A DNA stretch of 64,000 nt from Homalodisca vitripennis (lineage: Eukaryota > Arthropoda > Insecta > Hemiptera > Cicadellidae): assembly GCF_021130785.1 (NCBI RefSeq), contig NW_025777534.1, positions 61,369 through 125,368 of the forward strand, given 5' to 3'. A program made the translations under genes and the position numbers. The notes beneath the pieces were generated by a model, which saw only the letters and a list, made by a program, of their open reading frames with translations, was not told the DNA's origin and did no database searches. Shown piece after piece: positions 1 through 10,971 of the stretch; position 1 is the stretch's first letter; each line of letters starts with the position of its first letter.

Positions 1-1320
1 GGACAGGCTCGCGAAATTGTGTATAATGTCTACAAACATTTGAAAGACACAAAGGAACAGTACAGTTTTACAATACAACGTAGTCGAGGCTGCAAGCAAT
101 GCGACTGGCGTCTCTGAGTCCTTAATTAAAAAAATAGCAGCTGAGGGAAAACGATCTCAAGCAAGAAGAAGTTTGGCTTTTTGCACTCCCAATGGCAAAA
201 AAGGTAAAAAAAATAAAAAAAAAATTCTTGTTGACGATTTTACAAAATGCGTCATAAGAAGAAAAGTACATGATTTATATGCATTGAAAAAAATACCTCC
301 TACACTGGCTAAACTTAAAGCTCTGTTAGCGGAAGAGAATATCCTAAAGTGTGGTAAAGAAATTTATTGAAAAATATGGGATTCAAATGGCTTTACAACT
401 CAGTCAAAGCGAAAAAATATTAATAGAACAGACTCACGTAGCAGGCAGGCGAGCAAACTATTTACGCAATATTCAAAAACTGAGAAATGAGAAGAAAAAT
501 ATAGTGTATGTAGACGAGACTTATATTAACAAGTCGCACATTATCCGTAAGTGTTGGCAGTCTCAATTTGAAAATTGGGATAACGAAAGACATTGGGAAG
601 GGCCCAAGACTTATAATAATTCACGCTGGAGGTGAAGCAGGGTTTTGTTCCCAAATGCCTTAAAAAATATGGATGCCTACCAGTAGGCCTAATAAGAAGG
701 GGAGGAAAATCAATGTGTCTCAAGACTATCACGATGATATGGACTACACAAACTTTTCCAAGTGGGTCAATCAATGTCTCATTCCAAATCTCCCTGAAAA
801 AAGTGTAGTTGTTATGGACAATGCAAGCTACCATAACAAGGAAGACGACAAAAAACCAAGCAGTGCGACGTTAAAGGCCGACATCCAAGACTGGCTCACC
901 CGGCAAGGTATTGAATTCTCTCCGACTATGACAAAGGCTCAATTGATAGTGTTAGTCAAATCTACTCCTGCGACAAAAAAATATTCCATTGATAAATTTT
1001 TTAATGATGCTGGACACACTGTAGTTCGTCTGCCGCCCTATCATGCAGATCTGAGCCCAATTGAGTTAGTGTGGGGTGATATTAAGGGCAGAGTCGCTGA
1101 ACACTTTACTGGGTGCATGAAAGAAAAGAAAAAGCTCTGCTATAAGTTATTTAGTGAGTACCCAGTTGCGAAAAAATGGCGGAAGTGTTGCGAGCACGTC
1201 TATAAAATAAAAGATACGTATAGGCAGAGAGAATATGTCATAGACGAAGCAGTGGATAAATTAATCATATCTGTTAACAACGACTCATCGAGTTCCGATG
1301 ACGATGACGGCACCGGGTAG
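1..1320 (+). pseudogene. Broken IS630/Tc1/mariner-type transposase with wide D-E spacing (Sailor/DD82E-like)
   Basis: Remnant of a cut-and-paste transposase, cut by the left window edge. Three reading frames must be joined: about 1-80, 80-370 and 351-635/673-1320, so it is frameshifted at least twice. An N-terminal helix-turn-helix-like stretch (GVSESLIKKIAAEGKRSQ) is followed by the catalytic region: VYVDETYIN (first Asp), VVMDNASYH (second Asp) and LPPYHADLSPIELVWG (Glu). I count 81 residues between the second Asp and the Glu, far more than the 34 of Tc1 or mariner. That resembles the published DD82E (Sailor) group; the family name is inference. The tail is acidic (SSSSDDDDG). No terminal repeat was identified at the right side. 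Confidence 0.8.
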
Positions 1321-4300
1321 GTAGTGATGGACGAGGGGATCTAACGTCTGAAAGTGACGGCGAAGTAGCAGAAGGCCCTGGTATTGCCGTTTTACGATTC
1401 GACCAATATTGACACGAGTAACCATATTTATTTGAACAAATATATAAGTAAATATACACATTGTTTTTTACCATTCACATTGAGTTCTTATTTACGTTCT
1501 ACTGTTTAGTACTTTTTCATTGTAATTAAAAGACTAGTCCAGTTTGCGCATTTTAATTTTTAAATGACATATATTTGTGTTAATTTTTATTTATTGTAGG
1601 CCTAACATTTATGGGTCCAGAGCAGATGTACTTAACAAGGGAGTTTACATTTTGTTGTGAGGTTAGCCACGCCCACGTAGTGGCAGTGGCCAGTACAGAA
1701 TGTGTCCGTTCGGTCTTGGACCGTTCCAGTCAGGTGAACGAGTGATCCGAATCGGAGTCTTTCAAAAGACCCGTTCACTTTGAAAGTTGTGTTCAATTTG
1801 GCCTGGCAACTTGAATAAATTTGATACTTTTTCCAAATCAGGTGAAATGAAAAATGAAATGAAAATGGTTAATAAACCATTAATATAAAATAAAAAATAG
1901 TACAATAAAACACATATACCTACACGTTTTGCAAAAAACGTATGCAAATACATACAATGTCTGAAATCGTGTATCAGAGTGTAAAAATAAGGTACTTATA
2001 CGTAGTTAATTATTTCTCATTATAACTAACCTTGTATTAATTCTATTTAATTCAGTTAAAATTTTAAATAAGAAGAATAGTATAACCGGGATGAGCCTAC
2101 ATGGGCCTAGGACCTGTGCGTAGGCTCTGGTCGTGAATATTAGAACTCAAAACTAATAATAGAACAAATGATTTTATAAGTAAATAATAGTAGTTTAGTA
2201 ATTTTTGAGATTATTAAATGGTTTTAGAATTTATTTTTAATCCGGCTGGATGGCAATGACAACAGTGACCACGCAGGCAATTGATGAGTCACATTGATAA
2301 TGATACGTAACCGAGTATAAATCTAGTTTTGCTGCACTGTCGTATGAAGTATTAGTTATGGTAATTATAGTGAAGGACAGACCGAATAACAATAAATAAC
2401 GAGGAAGGGTTAGAAGTTCAGCGATAATAAGGGACAACAGGTCTATATACTTCTTCGCCATCTAACGATAGTAACCAATCCATGTGGTAACACATGGTCG
2501 ATATAGGTGCGATGTGCTGGGTCGATCTGAGAGGAGGCGTTCTGAGTAGTAGTTTGCATAATATTATTTCAATGAACCGTTAAAAACTTATAGTCAACCT
2601 GGGTATTAAGAAAAGTGGTGGGAACTTAATCGGTTAAATGTATAAAATGTGTTATTTATAAAAATAAATTATTTTCAAACGAGCAATGTGTCTGTTTGAT
2701 GTTTAGTAATTTATTGAAACATTTGTAGTGGAATAATCTTATGATAAATCAAAGGCATATTAATCAATCAAGTCCATTGTTCTTAAGTATTAACGTTTAA
2801 AATATTTAGTAATGCATATAATAACATACAGTTAATTTTTGTTAATCATTTCTATTAATAATATATATTTACATTTACTAGATTCCTGAAACAATGCATT
2901 TATTGTTATATATCTAACCATTCACTGTACGATATGCTGTTTCTTCCTCTATTCGAATACTTTTTTACTAGCAGATCCTTTCGTTCACTCGGTCATTACA
3001 TTCAGTTCATTTTGTTCAGTCAACACGATGACCAGTAAAACACGCTCTAGCGGGAAGGCTTCGTAACTCTGTACTGACCGGTTCAACTGAACGGGTCGCA
3101 GCAGTGAATACCGACTGAATACCGACTGACGGGTCGCTGACGATACCGACTGAGCCGGATTAGTCAGCTGATTTATTAGATTGAAATAGAGTGAACGCCG
3201 AGCAGTGGTGGGGATACTTGGAGGGGTGGTGGGGGGATATTTACCCCACCCTGCGTGAACTCAAATCAACCAAGGTTTTTTTGTTAGCGGTTTACCTATA
3301 GTTTCCTTACAATGTTCCTCATACACACTGTGCATATTTTTTAAATAGAAAGCTCTTCAGGCAGGTACAGCTTACTCTGCCTTAAATATGGTTACAAACA
3401 CTTCTGGTTTATGAGGGTGATCAAGGTGTTTGCCTCAGCTATCTCTCGGTGAAACACCATACAGTTTTAAGTATCAAGACTTATTTTTGTTAATCCATAT
3501 AACACTATAAAAGCTTTTTTGCATATTTCAACATCATTGTACTGATAAGAACTTATTCTAACTCTATAAGAAAATCTGCAGTCGTGAGAACATGGATTGT
3601 TATCACCTGCCTTTGAACTACACCTTAATACAGGCAAAAAATTTATGTCGCCTGAAAGATAAGTGGACTGAGCGTTCCACGGTTCTTTGCTTGTCACACC
3701 AATTTTATTGAAATTACTTATAAGGCATCTTTGTTCTTGTTTTGATATATTTTGAAAACATTTAAATTGCTTACACAAGCATTTTTCACTTAGATCAAAA
3801 GATTATACCTACAGTCCCTTGGCAGTATCTTTCAATCTACCATAAGACTTCCTTTTCTTGGGATCACCTTATTCATTTATGAATTATTCACCTTCAGTAC
3901 CAAAATCAATGGCCGTGGTTCTCTTCCTGAACAAAACTAACACTTACTCATAATAATACCCTACAATAATTAGTTTCAGTAATAAATTCAAGTTAAACAT
4001 AACCTCAAAACCATTACTCAAATTGAATAAACAACTGGAACTGTCAGTGAACAGCTGTACAGAGTACATTGTTCCCCAGTCACTAGGACAAAGTACATTT
4101 TTCCCCTGACCACCAAAATTAAAACCTGCTAAAAATGGTGGAAGACGAATGTTTTTCCCCTGGTGAATTTAACTGAACAAAACAACACAATAACATATGT
4201 AACATTATTGTGAAGGTCTAGGTCTAACAGTTTACTTTTATTGTATATAAGCTGAAATAAATATTTGTACAAATGCGAATAGCAATAATCTAGAAACATT

Positions 4301-4675
4301 TTACTGTAATGAGATTGGCTAATTTATCAAATTATGTGCAAGTTCTATTCCTGTATAAGTTTGGTTTGAGTAAGTTAGAAATTACAGTAATTATCAAATT
4401 AAATAGCCTGTGTTATATTGCATAAGCCGTGTATATATAGCCTAATATACATCTTTAGACAAAGAGCAATTTTTAAGGACATCTAATTAACATTGTTGTT
4501 GAAGATATGCACATTTGAAGACATCCAGGTGTTTCGTTATGAGGGTGATTTTAGAGAAAGAATTCTTGACAATTTACTTAGATTAAGAAGCAAGGTTGTT
4601 TCAAAAATTTTCAAAATAATAACATAAATATACAGCTTGCTAAAAATAAGTAAAAATGACTAAAGCATAACTAAC
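1321..4675. other. No gene recognised; AT-rich repeat-derived sequence downstream of the transposase
   Basis: No convincing coding sequence. Around 3105-3155 there is a short imperfect tandem of ATACCGACTGA-like units. Around 4075-4165 the motif TTTTTCCCCTG occurs twice. A 103-codon open frame on the minus strand (3467-3778) has no recognisable domain and I do not call it a gene. The 3' exons of the minus-strand Nipped-B gene, which must follow 4676, were not found here and probably lie left of the window. Confidence 0.4.
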
Positions 4676-4916
4676 ACTGACCATTGTACATATTAAGACA
4701 GTTGCGAACAATTTCATAGTTGTGTGTCAAAGTGTTAACCACTAAACCCAAACAACTGGCACAGCTATAGATTACTGTCTGGTCATGCTGCATCATCAGA
4801 TTCACCATGTGCTCTTCCAGATTAGTTAAAAACTCTTCACTGCGCTGGTCCATAAGTGGCACAACAGTCTCCAGCATTCTCACCACCCAGCTGACCATCT
4901 GGTGTTCTACTTGAGC
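4676..4916 (-). CDS. Nipped-B: Nipped-B exon (last one in window), HEAT repeats
   Basis: Internal exon. Acceptor TTGCAG at 4917-4922, reading on as AQVEHQMVSWVVRMLE, then TVVPLMDQRSEEFLTNLEEH and CASCLGLVVNTLTHNYE. These align with the NIPBL segment that reads roughly LELVVPLMEHPSE and later VSCLGAVVNKVTQNF in vertebrates. The donor is less certain: GTTAGT directly after CAGT at 4676 (phase 1) is preferred because another exon of this gene also uses GTTAGT. No frame lesion. The next exon would be left of 4676 and was not found. Confidence 0.88.
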
Positions 4917-5194
4917 CTGCAACCACAGTGGCAGACATCTTTCAAACTTGGTGTATATTTTCTATATATGCTCCTCACTAAATAATAACATTTACTTTAA
5001 CAAATTTACAGTTTAAAAAGTATGTATACAATACATACAATAAGGCTGCTTATCTCAGGCTGTTGACTTTTGCCTGTTCTTTACCATGCATTGTTGAAAA
5101 AAATATACATAAAAAAATAATTATTAAATGTAATGTCAATAACGAGCAAAAATGGATCATCATTATGTTATCCTGCTGTTATATAATTGTTTAA

Positions 5195-5709
5195 CCCTAG
5201 AACTGGTACAGTCATAATTACGATTCATTTTGTCCTGCTGTGAGTATGGAATTTTGCATATTACAATTTGGGTGTTATTGGTTTTTTAACTCTTAAAAGT
5301 TATCATTATGGTCATTATTCTGTCATAAATGCCTCATAGAATATAAAATATAACTCAAGTGGTTTTTTTATAGTAAAGACAAAAAAATGCAAAACAGGTG
5401 TTTTGTACGAATATCACTGATTCCATCAACTTTACCCAAGCCAACCACCATTAATCATAAAATTATTAATGGTGGCCCTCCCACTGGCTTTACCACAGGC
5501 CAGTCACTCTCATAAGTGTACACCAGCGCAAAAATCCCTAAAGTCAGGCACGGGAATCAAACCCACGACTCCAAGGCTAACTCCCACAAATGAGAGTAAC
5601 GCCCTCGACCACACAGCTATTCTGACTTGATATCTTGAATGTGAAATAGCTCACTTAGTGTACCTGTTGTTGCTGTGTGAGTCAACTGGATTCTGAGCCA
5701 GTTCTAGGA
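5195..5709. mobile_element. TTAA-bounded non-autonomous element carrying a SINE
   Basis: Flanked by TTAA at 5191-5194 and 5710-5713. Ends are inverted: CCCTAGAACTGG on the left, and CCAGTTCTAGGA on the right (reverse complement TCCTAGAACTGG). TTAA targets with CC-starting ends are the mark of piggyBac-mobilised elements. No transposase fragment is visible. It lies in the 926-bp intron between the last two Nipped-B exons, and a tRNA-derived SINE sits in its middle. Confidence 0.75.
5455..5627 (-). repeat. tRNA-derived SINE
   Basis: Read on the minus strand, the head has an RNA polymerase III A box (TAGCTGTGTGG, 5609-5619) and a B box (GGTTTGATTCC, 5553-5563) about 45 bp apart, slightly wider than in a plain tRNA. 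The sequence GTCAGAATAGCTGTGTGG starts the element. The body continues to about 5455 with no tRNA-like 3' end, so this is a SINE and not a working tRNA gene. The 3' boundary is approximate. Confidence 0.72.
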
Positions 5710-5842
5710 TTAATTACCAGTTCCAGGGTTACTGAAATAACCCTCATTAATTGACATATTATTGCTATTACAAAGAAATATATAATTACCAACTAAGGAA
5801 AAACATACTTATTCTTTAGTAAAGGTGAGAACATTGTGGTAC

Positions 5843-6073
5843 CTCACGATTGAAGCTGAGGTATGACTGGAGCTTGTTAATGTGACCAACTAACAATAGT
5901 GGTTGGACCTTTGAGAAAATGTATAATGTGCGGAGACAAACAACCTCTCTTTGGGACGATGCAGTGTCTAGATTAAGCTCATTGTCTACCAGAAAATCTA
6001 CAATCTGCTTGCATGCTGTCAGAGTAGTCTTCAGTTCCTGAGGGTCTGCTTTGTCATCATTTGGCTTAAGCAG
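5843..6073 (-). CDS. Nipped-B: Nipped-B exon, HEAT repeats
   Basis: Acceptor TTCTCAG just above 6073, donor GAG/GTACCA below 5843, phase 0 at both ends. It begins LLKPNDDKADPQELKTTLTA and contains VVCLRTLYIFSKVQPLLLVG, equal to the NIPBL stretch around TLFLFSKIRPQLMVKH. It joins in frame to the exon at 16290 across a 10.2-kb intron, giving ..EQLVVH|LLKPND... Intact. Confidence 0.92.
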
Positions 6074-6760
6074 CTGAGAACATTAAATATTCAAATTTTA
6101 CATTACAATATGCTTTCAAATATATGAATTTTTATACAACGTATGATAAACCTATTTACAGTGAAACCCTGGTTAACTGGACTTGGGTCAACCAATGCCC
6201 CGGTCAACCAAAACAGTTCCATGCATAAGATGCATTAAATAACTAAGTAAAACAGTATATATTCAATAGCAGAACATTCTTCCAACCCTCTGCCTCTGGG
6301 CTGAAGAGTGGGTGTGTGACGCATCACTGTAGCGAGTGGCAGGGCAAATAACATCTACCTGAAATAATTCAGCCTCTCCCTCATTCAACAACCGCCGTGG
6401 TGCCAGATCATGCCACTGCTATTTGACATAAATGGTAAATAAAATTCCTTCATGCAAATACATGAATGCAAGGAAAGCAATTAACCTGTTGGATCCCGTA
6501 GCCGCACAGTTGCGACTGAGGCAAGTGTGCAGTCGTGGCCCGTTGCCGTACTGTTGCGGCCGCGCGCAGAGCGTTTTATTTTTGCGTTTTCTTCAACTCA
6601 ATTCGCTAAATTAAATGACGTTCAATATACCGGGTTACTCGGGAGAACACTGGCTTTCTCGTGAGGTATATTTTGTTTCGCGCTACGATACTTGGCAGCC
6701 TGTTTTTACTCTAAACGTCGAGGCGTTTCAGCCGGTTGCTGTTGTTTGTACACAATAATT

Positions 6761-7303
6761 ATGGCTTCGCGTAAGCATGAGTTGTTTGATCAAGATATTA
6801 ATGAATTATTGGGCAGTGAGTTTAGTGAACTATCTGATAGTGACGACGAAAGTGATGTGGATATTTTCAGTCGTGTAAGAAGTGGTGATTTTATTTTTAG
6901 TGAACTAGTTCGTGATGCAGACTTCAACCACGATTTAGGTTATCTCGATGAACCAGTACCAGGACCATCAGGTGATACTGTTTATTCTAATAATCGTCCA
7001 AATAAGCCTACTTTGGATAGTGTTGACTTGGTAATAAACGAGGTAGTTCAAAATTATAATCCCAGAAATGACTTTACTGGTAATGAAGGAACTGAATGTA
7101 GGCCTAACCCCAAACGTAGAAAGCTACCTCCAATTACCTATCCCTGGGTGAATGATACCAACTTTATTCCGCACATATTTCCATTTGACAGCTCAAAATC
7201 TGGAATAAATGCTGATTCTGGAATAAGTAAGGAATCTACAAACCTAGATTTTTTCTTGTCGTTGTTTCCAATGGAAAGTTTTGTTCTAATATTATTTATT
7301 TAG
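6761..7303 (+). pseudogene. N-terminal fragment of a piggyBac transposase
   Basis: Starting at ATG 6761 (MASRKHELFDQDINELLG), about 180 codons. It has an acidic Ser/Asp-rich leader (SELSDSDDESDVD), a basic PNPKRRK patch and then the start of the core domain ending ISKESTNLDFFLSLFP, which corresponds to the ..ES..DFF.L.F.. opening of piggyBac cores. The reading frame then runs into unrelated sequence and stops. The catalytic Asp residues are absent. An upstream in-frame ATG at 6692 is possible but lacks the usual leader. Confidence 0.8.
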
Positions 7304-7355
7304 TTTGTTTATCCTAGTCTTATTGATTTATAAAAAATAAACTTACACTTGGAAT

Positions 7356-7359
<4 letters not shown>

Positions 7360-7404
<45 letters not shown>
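7360..7404. repeat. (TA)n microsatellite
   Basis: About 22 uninterrupted TA units inside the piggyBac-type element. Confidence 0.97.
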
Positions 7405-7407
<3 letters not shown>

Positions 7408-8044
7408 TTAAATATGTATATTTGAATTTAGAAATATCAATAATATGAAATAAATAAACATAAAAATAAAATTTATGAGTATATGATTATGCAGATGCAA
7501 AAAATAACTATAATGCAAAGTAGTAACCAAGTGCCAGAAAAAACCCGGGCCAGCAGATGCCCCTGTGCTGCCATAACCCGGGACTCAACAGGTTAATGGA
7601 TCATCACAGATGAACTCATAAACTATCAAAGACGCAGTTTTGCAGCCAGCTGATAACAACCGAGCTGAAAACTCTGAAGCAGACGACATGGATTGCACAG
7701 TCAGCAAAGTGACAGCTGATGATAGATCTGCAGCACTGGAGATAAGTCAAGAGTTAATAAGCAACTTTCTCCCACAATTCATAAACAATGTAAGTTGTGT
7801 TATTGTAGGGTGCCCTCAAATTTGTGGAACAGTGCAGTGAGTCAACAATTGCTGATATCCTTTATATAGAAAGATTGCTGGACATCGTTGTACTTAAAAA
7901 GAGTGAGGGACTCTTTAAAACAAACCAAAATACCAAAATTACAGAAATTTTTTAATTAAAAAAAATGTATAATCTAACCAGTAATATAGCAATAGTTTAA
8001 AGATAAATACTGTTACACCAAAGTATAACTTATTTACAAGTATA

Positions 8045-8659
8045 AAGGGTGGCGCAAAAGTCACTGGACAGTTGGTTAAAAGAAGAAAAAAATAACAGCA
8101 TAATCATTTGGCGTACTTGGACCATATTTTTTTGAAGGAACAATGACAGGAGATAAATATTTGGATATGCTTCAGAATTACGCGGTACCAGGACTCATGA
8201 CATTTGCAGAAAACTTTCAAGAACTTTACTTTCAACACGATGGTGCTCCACCACATTAAGCCACTGCTGTTCGTGATTATTTAAACAAACGTTTCCAAAG
8301 AAAAGTTATTGGTCGAAGGGCAGATATTGACATGCCCCCACGTTCACCAGATATCATACCAATGGATTCTTTCCTATGGGGAGTAGTCAAGGACTCTGTT
8401 TATTCTCGAAAGCCTCATACTATTGACGAACTGAAAGACTACATACATGACGCATTAAATGATTTGGACAATGATCCCACACTATGCCGTAGAGTATGTA
8501 ACAGTATTCCATAAAGACTTCAAAGATGGATGTATTAATGAAGACGGAAAACAATTTGAATATAAAAAATAATTGTACGTATTGTTTGTAATAACAAATA
8601 ATTTCAAATAAATCTAGTCTTGTTTTAACCAACTGTCCAGTGACTTTTGCGCCACCCTG
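8045..8659 (+). mobile_element. Truncated DD41D mariner-type transposon
   Basis: Ends AGGGTGGCGCAAAAGTCACT and its inverted copy at the right (near-identical over about 35 bp), flanked by TA. The interior keeps only the C-terminal half of a transposase: EGTMTGDKYLDMLQNY, QHDGAPPH, then PPRSPDIIPMDSFLWG. I count 41 residues between the Asp of HDGAPPH and the Asp of PMDSF, i.e. the DD41D class. A TAA stop directly follows the PPH (8258-8260), where an aromatic codon would be expected. The N-terminal DNA-binding region and first Asp are gone. It is nested in the Tigger-like element. Confidence 0.85.
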
Positions 8660-8796
8660 TATATCATTTGTACGTAATTCATTTTTCACCTATGCACTCC
8701 TTCTGATAAGTTATTTTTAGATATAATTGGGTTAACTAAAAATTGGTTACCCAAATAGCGATCCTCCTTTTATTTTGTTTAACCAGGGTTTAACTG

Positions 8797-9700
8797 TATA
8801 TATTATAAGAATTTATGAAAATTATTTTCCTCGTCTATTCAAGCACTCTATCTGAACTATTCCTTCAATTATTCTTCAATGAAAAATAGATATCACCAAG
8901 CATAATAATTTACTTAAAGTATGCAGTGCTCAAATTATACACAACAGCGATTTTATCCTGTACAATATTATCACCTCTAATCATTAATTACACATTATAT
9001 TTTTACCTAATGAATGGTTTTTGGTTTTGGTCTATGAACACAGTAAATTACACACTTTCATTGAATTATTGGTCACTTAAATTTAAACACATTTGAAGAA
9101 AGTTAATTATTTAACTTCAAAATTGTTCAAGATTTTCTTCCACTCAGTGTAGTATACAATCTATCACATAGATGTATCTTTAGATTAGAAAAATATCCAC
9201 CTTCGAAACTTTGATCTATGAGTTTATTTTATTTCATTATAAATCAGGTTTCAGTACAAGATGATTTCCTCTTTTGGAAGTGGCACAAATGAAATTCTCT
9301 TCCATGAGGACAAACTACCACAATTATGCTAAGGAGGAATTTTATTTGATTTGTTGTTGTGAAATATTGAGAGCATCAGGACAAGATTGTATACATAGAT
9401 TGGTATTTCCCCAAATGGCCTTGCAATTGGAGAAATCTAAAACGTCAAGAGACGGTTAGATAGTTTTTCTATTTATCCCAGGGTTGTAGTTTTCTACTTA
9501 TCCAAGGGTTGTAGATTTCTATTTATCCCAGGATTGTAGGTAAAAGTCCACTGATAAGCCTTTGGAACATGGTGTGGAACAATGTGACACCTTTCATGTA
9601 GAAATAAAATTGTCTTCTAGTGATCACTTATCTCTGGGATGGTAATAAATATTAAATGTAATTAATGATCATGCCCTAATCAAAGTAACCATGGAAAGTG
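8797..9700. other. Intronic sequence without recognisable gene or repeat boundary
   Basis: AT-rich. At 9480-9540 a short imperfect triplication of a TTCTATTTATCCCAGGGTTGTAG-like unit is visible (each unit about 30 bp). Otherwise nothing recognised. Confidence 0.4.
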
Positions 9701-10154
9701 ACCTTTGGTGTCTGTCTTAAAAGCTTAAGGACCATTATACCTCATTACATCAAGAATTGTCTGATCAATTTAAACAACAAACTTTAAATACGACACTTGA
9801 CTCAAGAGACACACTTAACATTGGGATGACATCAGGAAGCCAAACCTGTAATAAACAACTGAAAGACCCTTTTACCCCAAATATGGTACATAAAAAGCAA
9901 TCACCGATAGGAAGCAGCACTATAAAAACCAACAAAAAACTGACATCTAACAAATTGCTTTTAATGAAGGACAAAACGATGAATCCCAGAGGAAGAGGAA
10001 AAACTGCTTTAGCATCTCTTTACAAGTAGCAAAAAGCAAAGCTAAGGGTAACTATAAGAAAACTACATTGACGGGGCCTCCTATAACAGCAAAAAAAACT
10101 TGGTCCAAATGAAACTTATGAAGACTTCTACAACAACAACATTGAGGAACCCAT

Positions 10155-10793
10155 ATGTTTACAACAAAATCCTTCACCAAGCAATTTTTTAGAGAGTACA
10201 CAGCCAACTATATCCAAGGAGTAGCATACACAGACTCGACTAAACCTGCCTCGAACACTCAACAGTTTAAAATATTACACCAAAATGTTGACAGGCTTAG
10301 CAATAAAATCGATAGGGTAATACATCTTTTACAAAGACTTGGGCCTGATCTTATATTGACAGAGCATGGATTAGCAAAGGACCAGCTCCACAACACTAAC
10401 CTTGTTGGTTACACTTTCATTACAGATTTCAGTAAGCATTACCACAAGGAGGGAGGTATAAGCATCTTTTGTAAAGACTCACTTGTATCTACAACAGAAT
10501 CCATATCTACTGAAGGGGTAAGCGTGGAATTAGTCTGTGAGGTTGCTATGGTACAGGTAAAAGTAAAACGTCAAAATATGTACATAGTTGGCACCTACAG
10601 AAGCCAGGACAATTTAGAAGAATCCCTTGAAATTCTTTTACAAGCACTGGAAATTGCACCGACATGGAGCTGCCCAATAATTATGATGGGAGATATAAAT
10701 ATTAACTGCTTAACTCTGAATCTAGAAGAAATGCTGATGTCCCACAATATGAGTAGGATGCTACTTCCTCCTAAACGTATAACTCCAGTATAA
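10155..10793 (+). pseudogene. LINE apurinic-type endonuclease domain
   Basis: About 212 codons. KILHQNVDRLSNKID starts the endonuclease fold, followed by LGPDLILTEHGL (catalytic Glu region), YIVGTYRS and IIMMGDININ (the GDxN motif). It would nick target DNA to prime reverse transcription. The sequence continues past 10793 out of frame (SNLEDAKISVQVL-like) and is then split by the TTAA element at 10972. Confidence 0.85.
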
Positions 10794-10971
10794 GTTCAAT
10801 TGATTGTGTATGTTCAAACCTGGAGGATGCCAAGATCTCTGTACAAGTACTAGATGAGGGGTTATCAGACCATACAGCTCAGATTTGCTGTGTCAATATC
10901 CAACGTGATGATGTACCATTTCCGGTTATGAAAAGAAGAAATTTTTTAGATAGAAATATGACTATTATTAA

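Larger units (their letters stand above)
6485..7592 (+). mobile_element. piggyBac-type internal-deletion element (N-terminal transposase only)
   Basis: TTAA at 6481-6484 and 7593-7596; ends CCTGTTGGATCCCG and the inverted CGGGACTCAACAGG. Just inside the left end a block is duplicated (GCCGCACAGTTGCG, then GCCGTACTGTTGCG). It holds a coding remnant, a (TA)n tract and little else, so it cannot move by itself and would need a transposase in trans. Confidence 0.88.
6159..8796 (+). mobile_element. Tigger/pogo-like element, invaded by a piggyBac-type element and a mariner
   Basis: Outer ends CAGTGAAACCCTGGTTAA (left) and the inverted TTAACCAGGGTTTAACTG (right), with TA on both sides. Only a C-terminal piece of its own transposase is recognisable, at 7640-7840 (acidic, with RSAALEISQELISNFLPQF), after removal of the insert at 6485-7592. 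The second insert is at 8045-8659. The original element was therefore about 0.9 kb, already internally deleted, and is the oldest of the three layers. It sits in the Nipped-B intron 6074-16289. Confidence 0.75.

Noticed and set aside
3467..3778. 103-codon minus-strand open frame as a gene or Nipped-B exon
   Set aside because: No similarity to Nipped-B or any domain I know, no splice frame; length is within chance for AT-rich DNA when unsupported.
5540..5627. tRNA gene on the minus strand
   Set aside because: A and B boxes are present, but the box spacing and 3' part do not fold as a tRNA and the body runs on past it; called a SINE.
6432..6614. Short plus-strand open frame across the left end of the piggyBac-type element
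   Set aside because: It spans the insertion junction and has no domain; a chance frame.
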